Shown here: piece by piece, positions 32,220 to 43,983 of the stretch
Numbering within the stretch: the first letter of the stretch is position 1
Layout of the letters: each line of letters opens with the position of its first letter
Source of the DNA: Hexactinellida sp. DTS-2022
Lineage: Eukaryota; Porifera; Hexactinellida
DNA length: 64,000 nucleotides
Reading direction: 5' to 3'
Assembly: GCA_028753945.1 (NCBI GenBank)
Contig: JAPNXP010000004.1
Coordinates: forward strand, 1,426,001 to 1,490,000
Position numbers and translations under genes: made by a program
Notes under the pieces: generated by a model
Seen by the model: only the letters and a program-made list of their open reading frames with translations
Told to the model about the DNA's origin: nothing
The model's database searches: none

Positions 32220-32498
32220 TAGATGTTGTTTGAAAGGTTCAAAAGCTCTTTCTTAAAATTAGCAGAGCTTTTACTAAATATGAAAGCGCCATGGATAGTA
32301 CTTTATTCCACCCTTGCTATACAACAAGGGTGAAATTGGTTATCTGAAGCCACAGTACTATTGGAATTCTCATAATAGACGGCAACCGGAAATGACTCAA
32401 CACATATTACAAAATATTTAGATTATACTGCTTAAAAAGTTACCCCAAAGTTTATCAAGTAGCCAATAAAGTACAGTTAGCATTAACCAGTTAACCCA
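32220..32498. other. No gene; ggttaacc fragment at the end
   Basis: AT-rich DNA with aaccagttaaccc at about 32485, left half of a ggttaacc element whose right half (gagttaaccgaacccagccac) lies at about 32640-32665. Confidence 0.4.
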
Positions 32499-32640
32499 CA
32501 GTGGTTCCCACCTGGGGTCCCCGGACGGAAGTAAGGGGTTCACAATTTCTCAAAACTTGTATTATGGTCATTGGGAGGGGTCCACAGAAGGTTTGGTTTT
32601 GCTATAGGGGGTCCACGGTTGAAAAGGTTGGGAATCGCTG
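32499..32640. mobile_element. hAT-like MITE (CAGTGGTTCCCA ends)
   Basis: The ends cagtggttcccacctggggtc and ggttgggaatcgctg are inverted, with ggggtcc/ggtccacgg inside. It sits within a ggttaacc element. The word gttaacc borders both sides, consistent with a target duplication. Confidence 0.65.
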
Positions 32641-33739
32641 AGTTAACCGAACCCAGCCACCCTTGACTACAGGTTGAAATTTTATATTAGGGCTCTTCAT
32701 GAGGAATTACTGTATTTTAATCGAGTCATTAATGACTCGTGAGATTTTCAATGACTCTAAACACTTACAAATCAGCTGGGCCGTCGAGAGAAATACTGGC
32801 CCCTAGTTAACGACCAGGCTCAACCACCCTCTCGTCATGCCTGCGGATCAGACTTGATTATGTACTCATGAGCAGTAGCGGGCACTCTGGGAATTATTGG
32901 GGCGCTCACATTCCAAATTTTATGCTTTATTTAGATTTCAACAAAATAAATTTATTAATATTTCAGGCCTCTTATACACAGAAAGTGGGGAATTCGTAAT
33001 TTTTGCTTCCGAAGAAATAATTTGAAAATTTAACAATTTTTCAAAGGTCTCGTCCAGGTGGAATACCTGGAGACGCATAAATTTAAGGGATACTTTTAGC
33101 CGCTCGAAAATCGAGAGATTCTTCCATAGAATTAATAGAAAATGACAAATTAGGCTGGTGTGACAGAGTTCATACTAAATATAGCCGCGTAGAAAATCTT
33201 GGATGAATCAAAGCCTATAAAAGATAGAACATGTGATACATTAAGCATTGTATCGTTTTAAAGTCAAGTATCCGCGAAATACTACATAGTATACTTTGAT
33301 ATTCTTCATGAATAATAATATTTTCTCTTAAATTTAAGTGGTGCATGCACCCCATAGTGTCAGCCACTGCTCGCGAGTATTTAATTGATATCGAGAAAAT
33401 TGATGGATAATATCAACCTTTGTCAGCTTCCTTAAATTAGCGGACTCTAATGGAGTTGTCTGATTTCGATTAATATCTCTTTCGGTTGCGATAATACCAA
33501 CTGATTACATAGATACATTGTGTAACTATAATTGTTTATCTAGTTATTTATTATAATTGACTTTAAACGGTAAATGAATTTCTTAATAACCATTTTAATA
33601 ACTATTCGAGTTAACATTAACTAATCACGAACGAGTTGCCAATTGCCGATCAACGGGTGTCAATTGTCTATGTATAAGAGATAATACCTAGGTTTATTTT
33701 TATTTTTTATCCATTCATGGTAAAAGTGAGTAGTTAAGC
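32641..33739. other. No gene seen
   Basis: Unannotated AT-rich DNA. No element ends or exons that I can support. Confidence 0.4.
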
Positions 33740-34079
33740 CAGTGGTTTTCAACCGGGGTTCCGCGACTAAACCTCAAGGGTTCTTCTGGATTATTGGCAA
33801 ATCGATGTAAATATATCAGAGACTCATAATAGTCAATCGGAAATACAATCTTTAGCAGCTTATGACTATCAGATTCAGACCACGAGTAAAAGAAATATGC
33901 AAAAGTAAACAATCACATATCTCACATTGAAACTGTACCTGACAATCCTAGTTTTTAATAAATAAATGTAATTAAATTTGTTATAAATATATTCGTAGAG
34001 GAATTAGAAGTGTAGGGTTCCGCGTGCTGCCACAAACAAATTAGGGGTTCCGTAGTACAAAAAAGGTTGAAAACCACTG
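33740..34079. mobile_element. hAT-like MITE (CAGTGGTTTTCAACC ends), copy 1
   Basis: The ends cagtggttttcaaccggggt and ggttgaaaaccactg are inverted. The flanks agttaagc / aattaagc are an 8-bp duplication with one difference. The body is nearly identical to the copy at 52182-52511, both with ggttccgcgactaaacctca and tagaggaattagaagtgtag, so the family moved recently. Confidence 0.85.
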
Positions 34080-35008
34080 AATTAAGCTTAAACGGTATAT
34101 TTAGTTTAAACGGAAATTATTAGATAGATGTCACTGTCAGCACTAGCATTTGTTTAACTTTAATCTAGATATCTCAAAAGTGTATATAATCGTCCCTTTA
34201 TTTAATAAAACTTATTCTTATTCTTTTTTCTCCATAATATCAACGGGTCAACTTTTTAGAACCCGACCCAAACCTGAAACTGCACAATTGACGGCACATA
34301 TTTAGTCTAGCGTAAATCTAGAGCAAATTAGGTCACAGTTACTCATTAGTATTAGTTATCAGATACTGTGATTATTTATCAAGACTAATTTTATAGAGAA
34401 ATTGATTCCCCTATAAAATCGCTCTGGGATCATGTTTAGCTTTGCATAACAATAATTAATTTAGATATTGAGCTACGTATTAATAAGATTGCACTACAAA
34501 GTCCTGGAACATAATACTTTACACTTGAAGTACACCTGATTTAATTTGTGCTCCATCGGAACTTAACTGAGATCATAACCCTACCCGAAATACCCGAGTC
34601 CGATTCCAACACTGAATGCACCAGTTAATACATATCACTGATAATTATGAGCTTTTTAAATTATATTATTAATCAGGTAAACAACATTAATAGGAGTGAC
34701 GGCAATCAATAAGGCGTTCTTATATCAGAGTGATAACGAGATCCAACTCTATTTGGTTGTAGATTGTAATAGTTAAAATAGATTTAGTGAATAATACAGC
34801 CGTCTGATATTTTCTTACAAGGCTAGTAGGTATAATTATTTATCCTCCTATTATGTCTCGTTAGCAGAATCGGGCAGTTAGCAAAAATATAAAACCACTT
34901 CCTTATAGAAATGTTACAAAGATATGCATCTGATAAGCATGTCTGAAAATTGTGTAATTTACCATGCGTTGGTTGTCACTGATAAGCAAAATCTACAATT
35001 TAATTGAG
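34080..35008. other. No gene seen
   Basis: AT-rich DNA upstream of the EGF gene. No repeat or exon recognised. Confidence 0.4.
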
Positions 35009-35333
35009 TACACTCCAACCTTCATTATCCGGGCACTGTGGTCCGGAGGGTGCCCGTAACTCGGAATTTTCCCGGATCTGAGAAATACAATGGCTGGTAG
35101 CCTGGTACACATGGAATTCCAAAGTGTTTAATCCATATTTTATAGATTCATTCAAAAGTTAAAACTGTTGTTTTTAACGGGATGTGGATAATTTAAGATA
35201 TGTATATGTAACATGTTACATAAATTCCTTTATCGATTAAATGAATACATATTTAGTTTGTCTTTATACCAAAGGGTGCCCGGTTGAGGGAGGTGCCCGG
35301 ATCTGGGAGGTCTGGATGTCGGAGGATTGAGTG
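35009..35333. mobile_element. Tigger-like MITE (TACACTCCAACCTTC ends)
   Basis: The left tacactccaaccttcattatc and right gatgtcggaggattgagtgta are imperfect inverted ends. The motifs gggtgcccg and cccggatctg appear near both ends. No ORF. Confidence 0.6.
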
Positions 35334-35722
35334 TATATTGAAAGGTTAATTAAGAGTGTTAACCTAACTAAAAGCTACTAGTAATTCGAAATTGATGTTT
35401 TGTTCTTATGATCTGCACTGTTCGCTTTCATAATGTGATACTTATTTTTAGAATGATCCAATTTGACAACAACAAGTCTACACTCAATGTAATGTAGTAA
35501 TCATATCAATAATCTATTATTGCGGCAGTCTGCCTATCTTGAATCGATATACTTTACTATGCACAATGCATCAACAAGTGGAGGATGCTTAGTTAATTCT
35601 ATCTCTTTGTGAACTCATAAAGTGTCAGAAGCCAAGATACTTCTTTGAAACCATTGGTTACATATTATTATAAAGGATGGCTAAAGTCATAATATATGCA
35701 CTGACAAGAATTCCTTATGTAG

Positions 35723-35729
35723 TATAAAT
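35723..35729 (+). promoter_or_regulatory. Possible TATA element of the EGF gene
   Basis: tataaat lies 33 bp before the first ATG (35756) and 60 bp before the second in-frame ATG (35783). If it is the true TATA box, transcription would begin about at the first ATG, which favours translation from the second one, directly before the signal peptide core. Confidence 0.35.
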
Positions 35730-35755
35730 TGCGAATCTTGGTAGAATAGCAAGTT

Positions 35756-36484
35756 ATGTTTAACATTTCCTTTTGTGCTACAATGACATATTCTAACTGG
35801 ATGCTGATACTCTTGCTAGTTTCCTATCTAGTATCGCTGCATCTTAACGTTAGTGCTTATGAGTTCAGTGGGTATGGAGAGTGGGAATGGGAGTACACAG
35901 CGTCAGGGGATCTAGAATGGGAGAATAGTGGAGAGGAGGACATTCAGTGCGAACAGGATAACGACTGTGAACAGCAGTGTTTTAATCTGGAAAATAGCTA
36001 TTATTGTTTCTGTAACAGAGGGTTCAAACTAAACAGTGACAAAAGAACTTGCTCAGATATTAATGAGTGTTTCTATGAGAACGGTAATTGCCAGCACTAT
36101 TGTGTGAATATAATAGGATCTTATCTGTGTACTTGTAACCTTGGATACGCTCGGGGAGCAGATGGACAATCCTGTTTTGATATTGATGAATGCAAAGAGA
36201 AACTAGACAACTGTGAACAGTTATGCTTTAACCAAATTGGAACATATAGCTGTGGTTGTGAAGCCGGTTACCTATCAATTGGTAACAATACAAACTGTAT
36301 TCCTGATCTGTTTCAGCCAATTTCAGTTGATACGCTTACCTTGGCTATTGGTAGTTTGATGATAGGATTCAGTCTGATGGGCATTATTATATTTATCATC
36401 GCCATCTGTTCTACAGTCTCCTTCATAAAACAGAAAAATACTTTATCAGTTGTTCACCAGAGGAGAGTATTTGTAACTAACTGA
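35756..36484 (+). CDS. Type I membrane protein with three EGF-like domains
   Basis: 242 codons in one exon. Met10 may be the real start, as it opens straight into the signal peptide core (WMLILLLVSYLVSL, 15-28). Residues 40-62 are an acidic Trp-rich linker (GEWEWEY...). EGF1 spans 65-99. EGF2 (101-140) and EGF3 (142-181) begin with DINEC and DIDEC and contain the calcium-binding and beta-hydroxylation type pattern, each with six cysteines. A transmembrane helix (194-222) and a 20-residue cytoplasmic tail (IKQKNTLSVV...) follow. Such proteins are cell-surface adhesion or signalling molecules; the set of domains is too general to name an orthologue. A poly(A) signal aataaa lies 86 bp past the stop (36570-36575). 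The tandem EGF architecture in a small, intronless gene is unusual for animals. Confidence 0.85.
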   Translation: MFNISFCATMTYSNWMLILLLVSYLVSLHLNVSAYEFSGYGEWEWEYTASGDLEWENSGEEDIQCEQDNDCEQQCFNLENSYYCFCNRGFKLNSDKRTCSDINECFYENGNCQHYCVNIIGSYLCTCNLGYARGADGQSCFDIDECKEKLDNCEQLCFNQIGTYSCGCEAGYLSIGNNTNCIPDLFQPISVDTLTLAIGSLMIGFSLMGIIIFIIAICSTVSFIKQKNTLSVVHQRRVFVTN

Positions 36485-36569
36485 GTTTACTTTATTTTTT
36501 AATTACCTAATTGGTTTGATTAATCTGTAACAAGAACCTTGATAAATATTATTTTTGTGAAATGTATGA

Positions 36570-36575
36570 AATAAA
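36570..36575 (+). terminator. Polyadenylation signal of the EGF gene
   Basis: Canonical aataaa, 86 bp downstream of the stop codon, in an AT-rich 3' region with a ttgttttac T-rich stretch after it. Confidence 0.55.
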
Positions 36576-36874
36576 TCTAGATCAGCTTGTTTTACATACG
36601 TATTATATGCAGTAGATCCTCGTTAGTAGTTAATATGGACACGGTTAATGCGTACACTCTTTCGTCACCTTCAAGCCTTTATAATACTTAGTAACCGATT
36701 ACAGCTGTCAGTATGAATTTCGGATAAGGGGAATTTATTGCGATGGTCCCCTGCACTGGTGTTCATAGCTAAGGAGAGTCGATTGGAAATTATTTCCTCT
36801 TTTTTCCCAGGATTTGTTGGTTACGAAAATGCTTCGGAAAACTTTAATACATGTGCACTATTAATTGCATATTA

Positions 36875-37047
36875 CAGTAGATGTCGGATATAAGCACACC
36901 GGATATAAGAACATATCGGATATAAGCACACTGTGTTGGAAAACGTTTGCCATCTACCCTGATAATTTATGTCGGTTATAAGAACATGCCGGTTATAAGC
37001 ACCTTAAGTGCAGTTCCCGACGATGTGCTTATAACCGGCATCCACTG
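36875..37047. mobile_element. pogo/Tigger-like MITE (CAGTGGATGCCGG family), inverse orientation
   Basis: Ends cagtagatgtcggatataag and cttataaccggcatccactg, TA on both sides. Inverse of the copies at 20916, 30258 and 56641. Confidence 0.88.
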
Positions 37048-37228
37048 TATTAAGGTTTCTAGGCAGCAACAGTAAGTGGTGTCAGCTTAATTTCTAAACC
37101 GAGGAACTATTTATCTTCCTACAAGTTTTTTAGATTGTTAATTAATTTCCTAATCCTACTTTTCTTTCTGTATTGCTCAAATCCGACTGTTTTTTGTATT
37201 CATTAGCTTGTAACATTGTTTTGTTAAC

Positions 37229-38163
37229 CAGTCGACTTCGCTTAATAGAGCATAGGCGTAAAGGTTTCCCCAAATCACTAAAATCTGCCCGGGCGAGATA
37301 TTAACCCATAGGCGTAGAAATAGCACGCGCGGCCCGAGTAGATTTTGGATCGAATTATCAATTTATTATAATACTACAATTTACCAATGATGCCTTCTCC
37401 AAAGACTTATATAGTTCACTTTATTGAATTTCTCATTCAATTGCGTATTCCTTATTGTTAGTGTTGTAGTTGCTATATACCTTGACATGTGTTAGTGTCC
37501 ATTCTGTTCTCCGAGAATGTCTAAAAGGCATTTTGAGAATGGCTCAAAACAGCCAAGTATCGCTAACTATTTCCCGTCGGCTAAAAAATATTCAATTTTG
37601 TGAGTAATATATTTGTGGGGTTAATTAATCCTACAAATAAATACTCCCAAAATTGAATATTTTCAGCAGCTTCAGTATTTTAGCCGACGGGAAATAGTTA
37701 GCGATACTTAGTTGTTTTGAGCCATCGTCAATATACCTTTTAGACAATCTCGGAGAGCAGGTTGGAGACTTAAACCTGTCAAGGTATATAGCAAGTAACT
37801 ACAACACAAACAAATAAGGTTTACGCAATTGAATGGAAATTAAATGAAGTGCAATATGCAAGTTTTTGAGAAGGCATCATTGGTAAGAATAATACCATTA
37901 TAGTAAGTTGATAATTCGATCCAAAATCTACCCGGGCCGCCCGTGTGTTTCTAGAATCTGCCTGGGCAGGCCCGGGCTACTTCTACGCCAATGTAATAGA
38001 GTCACCTCGGGACCAGGTTTCTTTGACCCGATTAAGCGGAGAAATATATTAACCGAATATATTTTATGCCAAAATATAATTCCGTCCTATAAATCCTGTA
38101 AATTTTGACCCGATTAAGCGGTGAAATCTATTAACCGGTGGCTCTATTAAGAAGAGTCGACTG
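37229..38163. mobile_element. pogo-like element (CAGTCGACTTCGCTTAATAG ends) with nested fold-backs
   Basis: The left end cagtcgacttcgcttaatag and right end ctattaagaagagtcgactg are inverted. Inner right sequence repeats gacccgattaagcgg twice. The middle is occupied by the fold-back element at 37308-37993 and a piece of the same family at 37252-37307. Confidence 0.65.
37308..37993. mobile_element. Fold-back element (CATAGGCGTAGAA family), ~250-bp arms
   Basis: Full-length inverted arms: cataggcgtagaaatag / ctacttctacgccaatg outside, then gtagattttggatcgaatta / ttcgatccaaaatctacccg, aatgatgccttctccaaa / gagaaggcatcattgg, and ttcccgtcggctaaaaaata close to the centre. The arms have diverged by several small indels. 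Related ends occur in the shorter GC-rich MITEs at 18919 and 27022. Confidence 0.75.
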
Positions 38164-38891
38164 TACTATCTACTTGTCTCAATTAGATAGATCTCGTATG
38201 TCAGAGTTATATGCTAGCATCGATTCCTCTTTCAAAGGTTAATTAATTAATTAAATCGCCATTCTACTTAAAGTAGGAATTAACTAATCTGAATATTTTA
38301 AAGGAAGATTGTAATACCTGAATCCTGACTCAAACTTTAATTTTCACTAACTTCAATGGCCAAACTCTCTTAATCTTATGATTGGTAATTATTCAAATAC
38401 CAAATGTATCTAGTCAACTTTGTATAATTTATTATGAAGATTCTCGTAATGAAACCTGTATAATATACACGTATCCTAGTTTATTGCCTACCAAATCTGT
38501 TTCCTAAAGGCAGACCATTTTTATTCATGCAAATTGTGAAGTTCAACTAGTTTGTCAATTTAAGGATAATTAATATAGAGAAATAAAGAGAGACATTGTG
38601 AATGAATATAAATTATATTTAAATAATGATTATATGAGACACAAATACTATAATGAGAACAACCAAGGTTTCCTCCTGATATTTATTCAAAACATTAGAT
38701 TATACTGCAATCTGACAAAAGATACTATATTGTAATCAACTAATTAGTTGAACTTCACATGTTTGATAGTAAGTGTGCTGCAACGACAATTTTATTATTT
38801 ATATGGCGTTAATTAATATTCAATCGTGCAGTCTAGACCCTTCATGTATAGGAATTATTTTAATGTTGCTGATTAATTTAAAATACGTATA
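38164..38891. other. No gene seen
   Basis: AT-rich DNA without recognised repeat or exon. Confidence 0.4.
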
Positions 38892-39407
38892 CAGTACTAG
38901 AACTTCGTTAATACGAACACGGTTAATACTATTTTCGGTTATATGACAAAACTTTAGTCCCCTTAAGGCCGACCTTGGTGTAAAAGTTGCACCAAGATTT
39001 TTGAGAGTTACACCACGATTCGGGTCGGCCGCGGCTGCTGCAGTGTTGAGTTACACCAAGGCCGCTGCTGAGTAACATCAAGGTCTCAACCTTAAAAAAT
39101 CCCCTGTACTTAATGAGTTTAACACCTCCATAAAATAATAAAAATACCATAAAAAAACGAAGTGCTCGGGACAGAAGTTTCATTTCGTTATAAGCGGAGT
39201 TCGATCTTAAAAGAGTACATATCAAGCTGATTTCGTTATTACCGGAGTAAAATCAATAGTTATAGGCTACATGAGAAATAAATGAATTTCGTCATATCCA
39301 AATCGTTGTAACGAAGTTTTGATAATATAATAAGATAGAACAATTTCCGTGCCATTGAGCGTTATAGCAGGTACTTCGTTATATTTGGTTATAACAGGAG
39401 TTGACTG
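38892..39407. mobile_element. pogo-like element (cgttataagcggag family)
   Basis: Right end ggttataacaggagttgactg before TA; left end cagtactagaacttcgttaa after TA. The interior shares gaagtgctcggga, ttcatttcgttataagcgga and gttcgatcttaaaagag with 63262-63565. A GC-rich block of caccaaggccgctgctgagt type lies within. Confidence 0.6.
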
Positions 39408-40244
39408 TACTTAACATATGTTTAATGAAAATAGCCATGTTGAATCATCTAAATTCTTTACATGTGTTAGAAGACTTTGAGTGTATGCAAACAAATTATT
39501 GTTCTTGAAATACTTAGGCCGGGAAGCACTAATATATATAGACCAGCCGCAAAGCCCTAAAATTTCAACAGATAGTTAATTTTTTTAATTAAATCACCAA
39601 ATTTCTTTGGTGTAAGTGTGAATATTTTTTGATATTGAGGCAATTGAAAGAGTGCCTATATCGGCCATGACAACTCACTAAAGTTATCACGTTCGATAGT
39701 GTACCCCGGACTTGTCCACCATAAAAACCTAAAGTGAGTCGAAAAAGGGGTCACTTGGCTAAGGACAAAATTTGAGAATGGAATTTTTGATACATTCCAG
39801 CCTTGCTATGGAAAAATTAAAAATATGGTCTTGTGCTATATCAAATTATCGAAAATATTACTCCGAACCCAATTCAACAATAAAAAGACGATATAACTCA
39901 ATTTGAACAACTTTTAATGAGGGACAAGTCCTGCGAACGTGAACACTTGCACTTTTATATATTCCTCAATATCCAAATATGTACGCACTACATCAAAGTA
40001 AATCTGTTGCTTTTATCAAAAAATGAACAATGGACTAATATAATAATTAAATGTTTGAACACCATTTACAGTGGAACCTTGTTTGCACAAACACCAGGGC
40101 ACCGTCAGAATGCGTTCGCCTTATTCGGAATTCGTATTAACCAATATCATTTGTATTGAAAATGCTTTTAAAAAAACCCCTGATTAAGTATATTTCTATA
40201 ATTATTTCATAACATTGTAATTTTCAGGTAATATCCATTAAATA
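39408..40244. other. No gene; one possible pogo-like end
   Basis: cagtggaaccttgtttgcac at 40069 looks like a Tigger-type terminus without a visible partner. The rest shows nothing recognisable. Confidence 0.35.
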
Positions 40245-40441
40245 CAGGGCCGTGGTCACTGGTCAGGTTGGTCAGGTTTCAACCTGACCACTTTTGGTTG
40301 ATTATTTTCCCAATATGGCACCACTCGGTCAGGTTGGTCAGAATAACCTGACCACTCGGTAAGGTTGGTCTGATTAACCTAACCACTCAGTCAGGTTGGT
40401 CAAATTAACCTGACCACTTTGATTTTGGTGGCTACGGCCCT
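40245..40441. mobile_element. Inverted-repeat MITE of ggtcaggttggtca repeats
   Basis: The ends cagggccgtgg and ctacggccctg are inverted. The 197-bp body is about six copies of ggtcaggttggtca alternating with aacctgaccac. No perfect target duplication. Confidence 0.75.
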
Positions 40442-41024
40442 GAAATAGCATAATTTACTTGCAACATGCCACTTGTGCCACAAATGGGAATGTGGCTATA
40501 TCTCAGTAAAAATAATCGTAATGATTAAAAATTAAGCTCCTAGAGTATTTCGGCCATGTGGTATTCTAATCTGAAATCAGAATTTGTATATTTTAGTATG
40601 ATCATATGTAATATTTATTAATTAGCTCATTATATGTATAATATACTCCGCTTAATTGAGACAACTTCCCAAGAACCAAATACTAAAAATTTCGGTTAAT
40701 AGGGCAAACTCAACAAATTGGGTTAAAAATTGGTGCCCGCTCAATAGAAAATTTATATTGATCAAAACAATTTCTAATAATCTTGATCATAGCCACTATA
40801 CATAAGCCTCACAGTAAAGTAGGAAATTTGGACCAGGGATGCGGTCGCCGGCGTGAAACGAAAATTGTGTTACTGGTATTTTATGTCAAATTTGGAGACC
40901 TATTTCTTAAAAATAGAATATAATCACTGACATAAATTTAGAAAATTTTGTTTACTGACCGCGAAATATTAATTTGTTTTTGATGTTTTTAATCATCCAT
41001 AATATATTTAATGGTTATGTTATA

Positions 41025-41323
41025 CAGTACACCCTCGCTAATCCGAACAGGAGAAACCAAAATATTATTCTAATAAATGTGGGAAATAATCGTAAATTGC
41101 AATGGAAGTATAAAAAATATATCTCAGGCAAGTATTTAAGGAGTACACTAGATGTTTAGTGCGAATTAACAAGGTTTGTACAAGTTTGGTTCGGATTATC
41201 GAGATTCTCATTTATAGATGCCCATAGAAAATGCATTACTTCACTAATCCAAACGAATTCACTAATCGGAACAGAAGATTTTGGATTCGGAACACCTCTG
41301 TTCGGATTAGCGAGGGTGTACTG
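41025..41323. mobile_element. pogo/Tigger-like MITE (CAGTACACCCTCGC family)
   Basis: The ends are cagtacaccctcgctaatcc and ggattagcgagggtgtactg, with TA on both sides. The interior aligns in inverse with 29317-29589 (ttctaataaatgtgggaaa, gtgcgaattaacaagg). Confidence 0.88.
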
Positions 41324-41477
41324 TATAGCATTAATTTAATTGCAAAATTTTCGTATTTATTATGTTCAATGTATGTTGTTCGCTTTCTGTTAGTCCAAGA
41401 CGCACAAGAGATATATACTAATTATTTGATTTATAATTTTATACAATTAGCTTTTCAAATTACCAATGCAAAACAGT

Positions 41478-43468
41478 TACTCCGTTTTCGGGTGTAAGAG
41501 TAACTACAAACCGATGAACATGTCCCAGTCTTCAAACTACCAATGAAACCAGATGAACTCAGACACACATGGATTCGGGCTCTTCGGAGAGATGATTTAC
41601 ATTGCTTGAAGGATGTTTACGTTTGTGTGAAGCATTTTCGCGAGGGGGATATTGAATACACCCACAAAATTCCAAACGGAGATGATACTTTTTCGTGAAA
41701 TTGCAAGAGTCAACCCCAAGCTAAAACAAGATGCCATTCCAGCTTTTCTACCAGGCCATTCATCTACCCATTCGCAACCTACTACCACCAAAAAGCGCAG
41801 GCGCCTGTCCCTCGACTTTAAAGATGAAGAAATACTCAACGAAACTTTGAAACTTAGCCTGACATCAGAGATCGATGAGAAAGGGAAGTTCAAAATCAAC
41901 AGTTTCCAGGATGTGCAAGATAAGTTATCTTTGCTTTCTATACCTAAAACATGGTCATTATGGTATCCCGATAATATAGCATAATTTATTTGCTCCCTAT
42001 CTTAGCAGAAAATATCATAGGGAATACGCATTTATTAGTATCTTTCGACTTATCTGTTAGTGCCTTTAACAATGGAGAATTTTTTTACCACTTTCAATCT
42101 GCTCTATAAGCGATATACGACAACTTCAATCGATTCTCAGTGGTATTTCTAGATCGCTTCGTCTATTTAAACTGTCCAATTAATGAGAATATTTGCAATT
42201 TATCTTTGGCCAAAGATCATATTGAACGAGTTATTAACATTTTACATACATCTAATGTTGATTTAGAGTTAGCCTATTCCCCCGAAACTACCAGGCTTCA
42301 GTTCATACAATGTCAGTTAAAAAACAGTCTTGTACCCAAGAAAAGGCGTAGTTATAACATCCTCACACAAGTTTTGGGTCTTAAAACACACTTGATTTCT
42401 CCAGCTTGTTACAAATATCTTCAGCAAATGCCTTGTCTATCTCTTCCCCATTTCAATGCTTTGGAAAAGTTAGAATTCTTCTTTGGAGTTGAGAGCGAGT
42501 TCTTTCCATTCCTTAAGCAAGCGACTCATTCTTTCTCTGAAGCTGAGAAACATCTGATTATTCAAATGGATGAAATACATGTGAAATCGGATATATCATT
42601 CAAAGGAGGCAAGATATATGGTTCTAGTCTAAGTCCAGAAAATCCAATTAAAACTGTATTTGCTATTATGGTTTCAAGTCTTCAGAAAAATGGTCTACTA
42701 TAGTTCGTCTTTTACATTGTGCATCTCTTTCAGCAGAAAAATATTTCCCAATATACATCTTGTGTTGAAGATATAATGCGTTGCGGTTTAATTATCGACA
42801 ACATCTCAACTGACAACTATTCTCTTAATGTGAAGTTATTCAAGCTGTTCTCTCCTGTTGGTAAGCTTGAAACTTGTGTACCCCATCCTTATGATGTTTT
42901 AATCGGCCTCTTTTTCTCACTTTCGATTTTGTCCACATTTTTTAAAACGATACGAAACAATTGGTTAAATCTGAAGTCAGATAACAGATGTTATATTTAC
43001 CCCGATTTTAATGATATTCGAATTGATCATTCAGTCTTAGAACGTCAAAATCTTAAATTGGTGTTGAAAGTAATCCATGAATCCACGATCGCTGCTTTAG
43101 CCATTCAAAACGATCAATGTCGTGATGCATTTAAAACAAACACCTCCACTGGTCCTCCAACATTGTCAAAATTCTACTATCTTTATGGGAAATGTTCAAT
43201 GTTAATGTGCCATTTAAGCAAGTTCGATTAAATGATTCTTCCTGCCGCCCATTCACAGTCAATGACCAACGCTTTACTCTTTTTATCCAGGATAGTCCAT
43301 CGGTTAGATGCTTGGGAATCATTTCCTGCGAAAGATGGAAAATTAAGCAAACAAACGTTTACAAGCTTTAGACATTCTTGCATTGTATTACCTCAAATAA
43401 CTAATTATCTGACCGAGAAATGTGGATATTCTTGTCTTTTAACATCCTTCTACAGGCAGATCCATTAG
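41478..43468 (+). pseudogene. THAP/P-element-like transposase, broken
   Basis: P-type transposases cut and paste DNA using an N-terminal THAP zinc finger and an RNase H-like core. The THAP part lies at about 41478-41690 in two frames: SVFGCKSNYK, then VFKLPMKPDELRHTWIRAL and VYVCVKHFREGD (the second C-x2-H). The first zinc Cys appears to be replaced by Tyr. A Lys/Arg-rich linker follows (41652-41984). The core at 42140-42703 has LEKLEFFFGVESEF and MDEIHVKSDISFKGGKIYG with the first Asp. 42719-43231 has DNISTDNYSLNVKLFKL with the second Asp and HPYDVLIGLFFS. 43232-43468 is the C-terminal part. At least four frame changes or stops interrupt it. Characteristic 31-bp ends or an 8-bp duplication were not found. 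Confidence 0.8.
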
Positions 43469-43532
43469 AGCATCACCTAGGACTTTATTGTATGATGCAT
43501 GATGTCTGGAACAAATTACCATGTTTCATATA

Positions 43533-43615
43533 CAGGTAAACCTCCCAAAGCGGCACCTCCGAGTAGCGGCACAAAATCATTCTCCCGATGGGTGCCGCTT
43601 TGGGAGGTTTACCTG
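43533..43615. mobile_element. 83-bp MITE with perfect 25-bp arms
   Basis: caggtaaacctcccaaagcg begins the left arm (43533-43557), matched exactly by 43591-43615. TA lies on both sides, so it is Tc1/mariner/pogo-like. Only 33 bp separate the arms. Confidence 0.88.
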
Positions 43616-43841
43616 TATTCAAATCTTAGAATACGCGTATTCCCTAAATGTAATTTGTGTGTTAGAGTAACTTTCATGATATGGGTTGTTTTCATACTAT
43701 TATATTTTAGATATCCTGGGATTCTAGGCTCCATTAATATTTAGTAATAATTATAGTCTCATTCATTAACTTAATTTATGTAAAACCTCTGAATATAGCT
43801 AAGAAGCTGGATTCAATAAAAATCATGAAGTGAGATACACA

Positions 43842-43983
43842 CTGTTCTCTCTAATAGTCCACCAGTGGGCAATTGGCCCAAAGTGGACTATTAGAGAATA
43901 TGGACTATTACAGATAAATAAATAGCTGATTTGGACAAGTAAATGAATGGACTATTAGAGAAGTGGACAATTAGAGAGAACAG
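43842..43983. mobile_element. Inverted-repeat MITE (CTGTTCTCTCTAAT ends)
   Basis: The ends ctgttctctctaatagtcca and ggacaattagagagaacag are inverted. The words tggactattagagaa and actattacag recur inside. No ORF. Confidence 0.75.
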
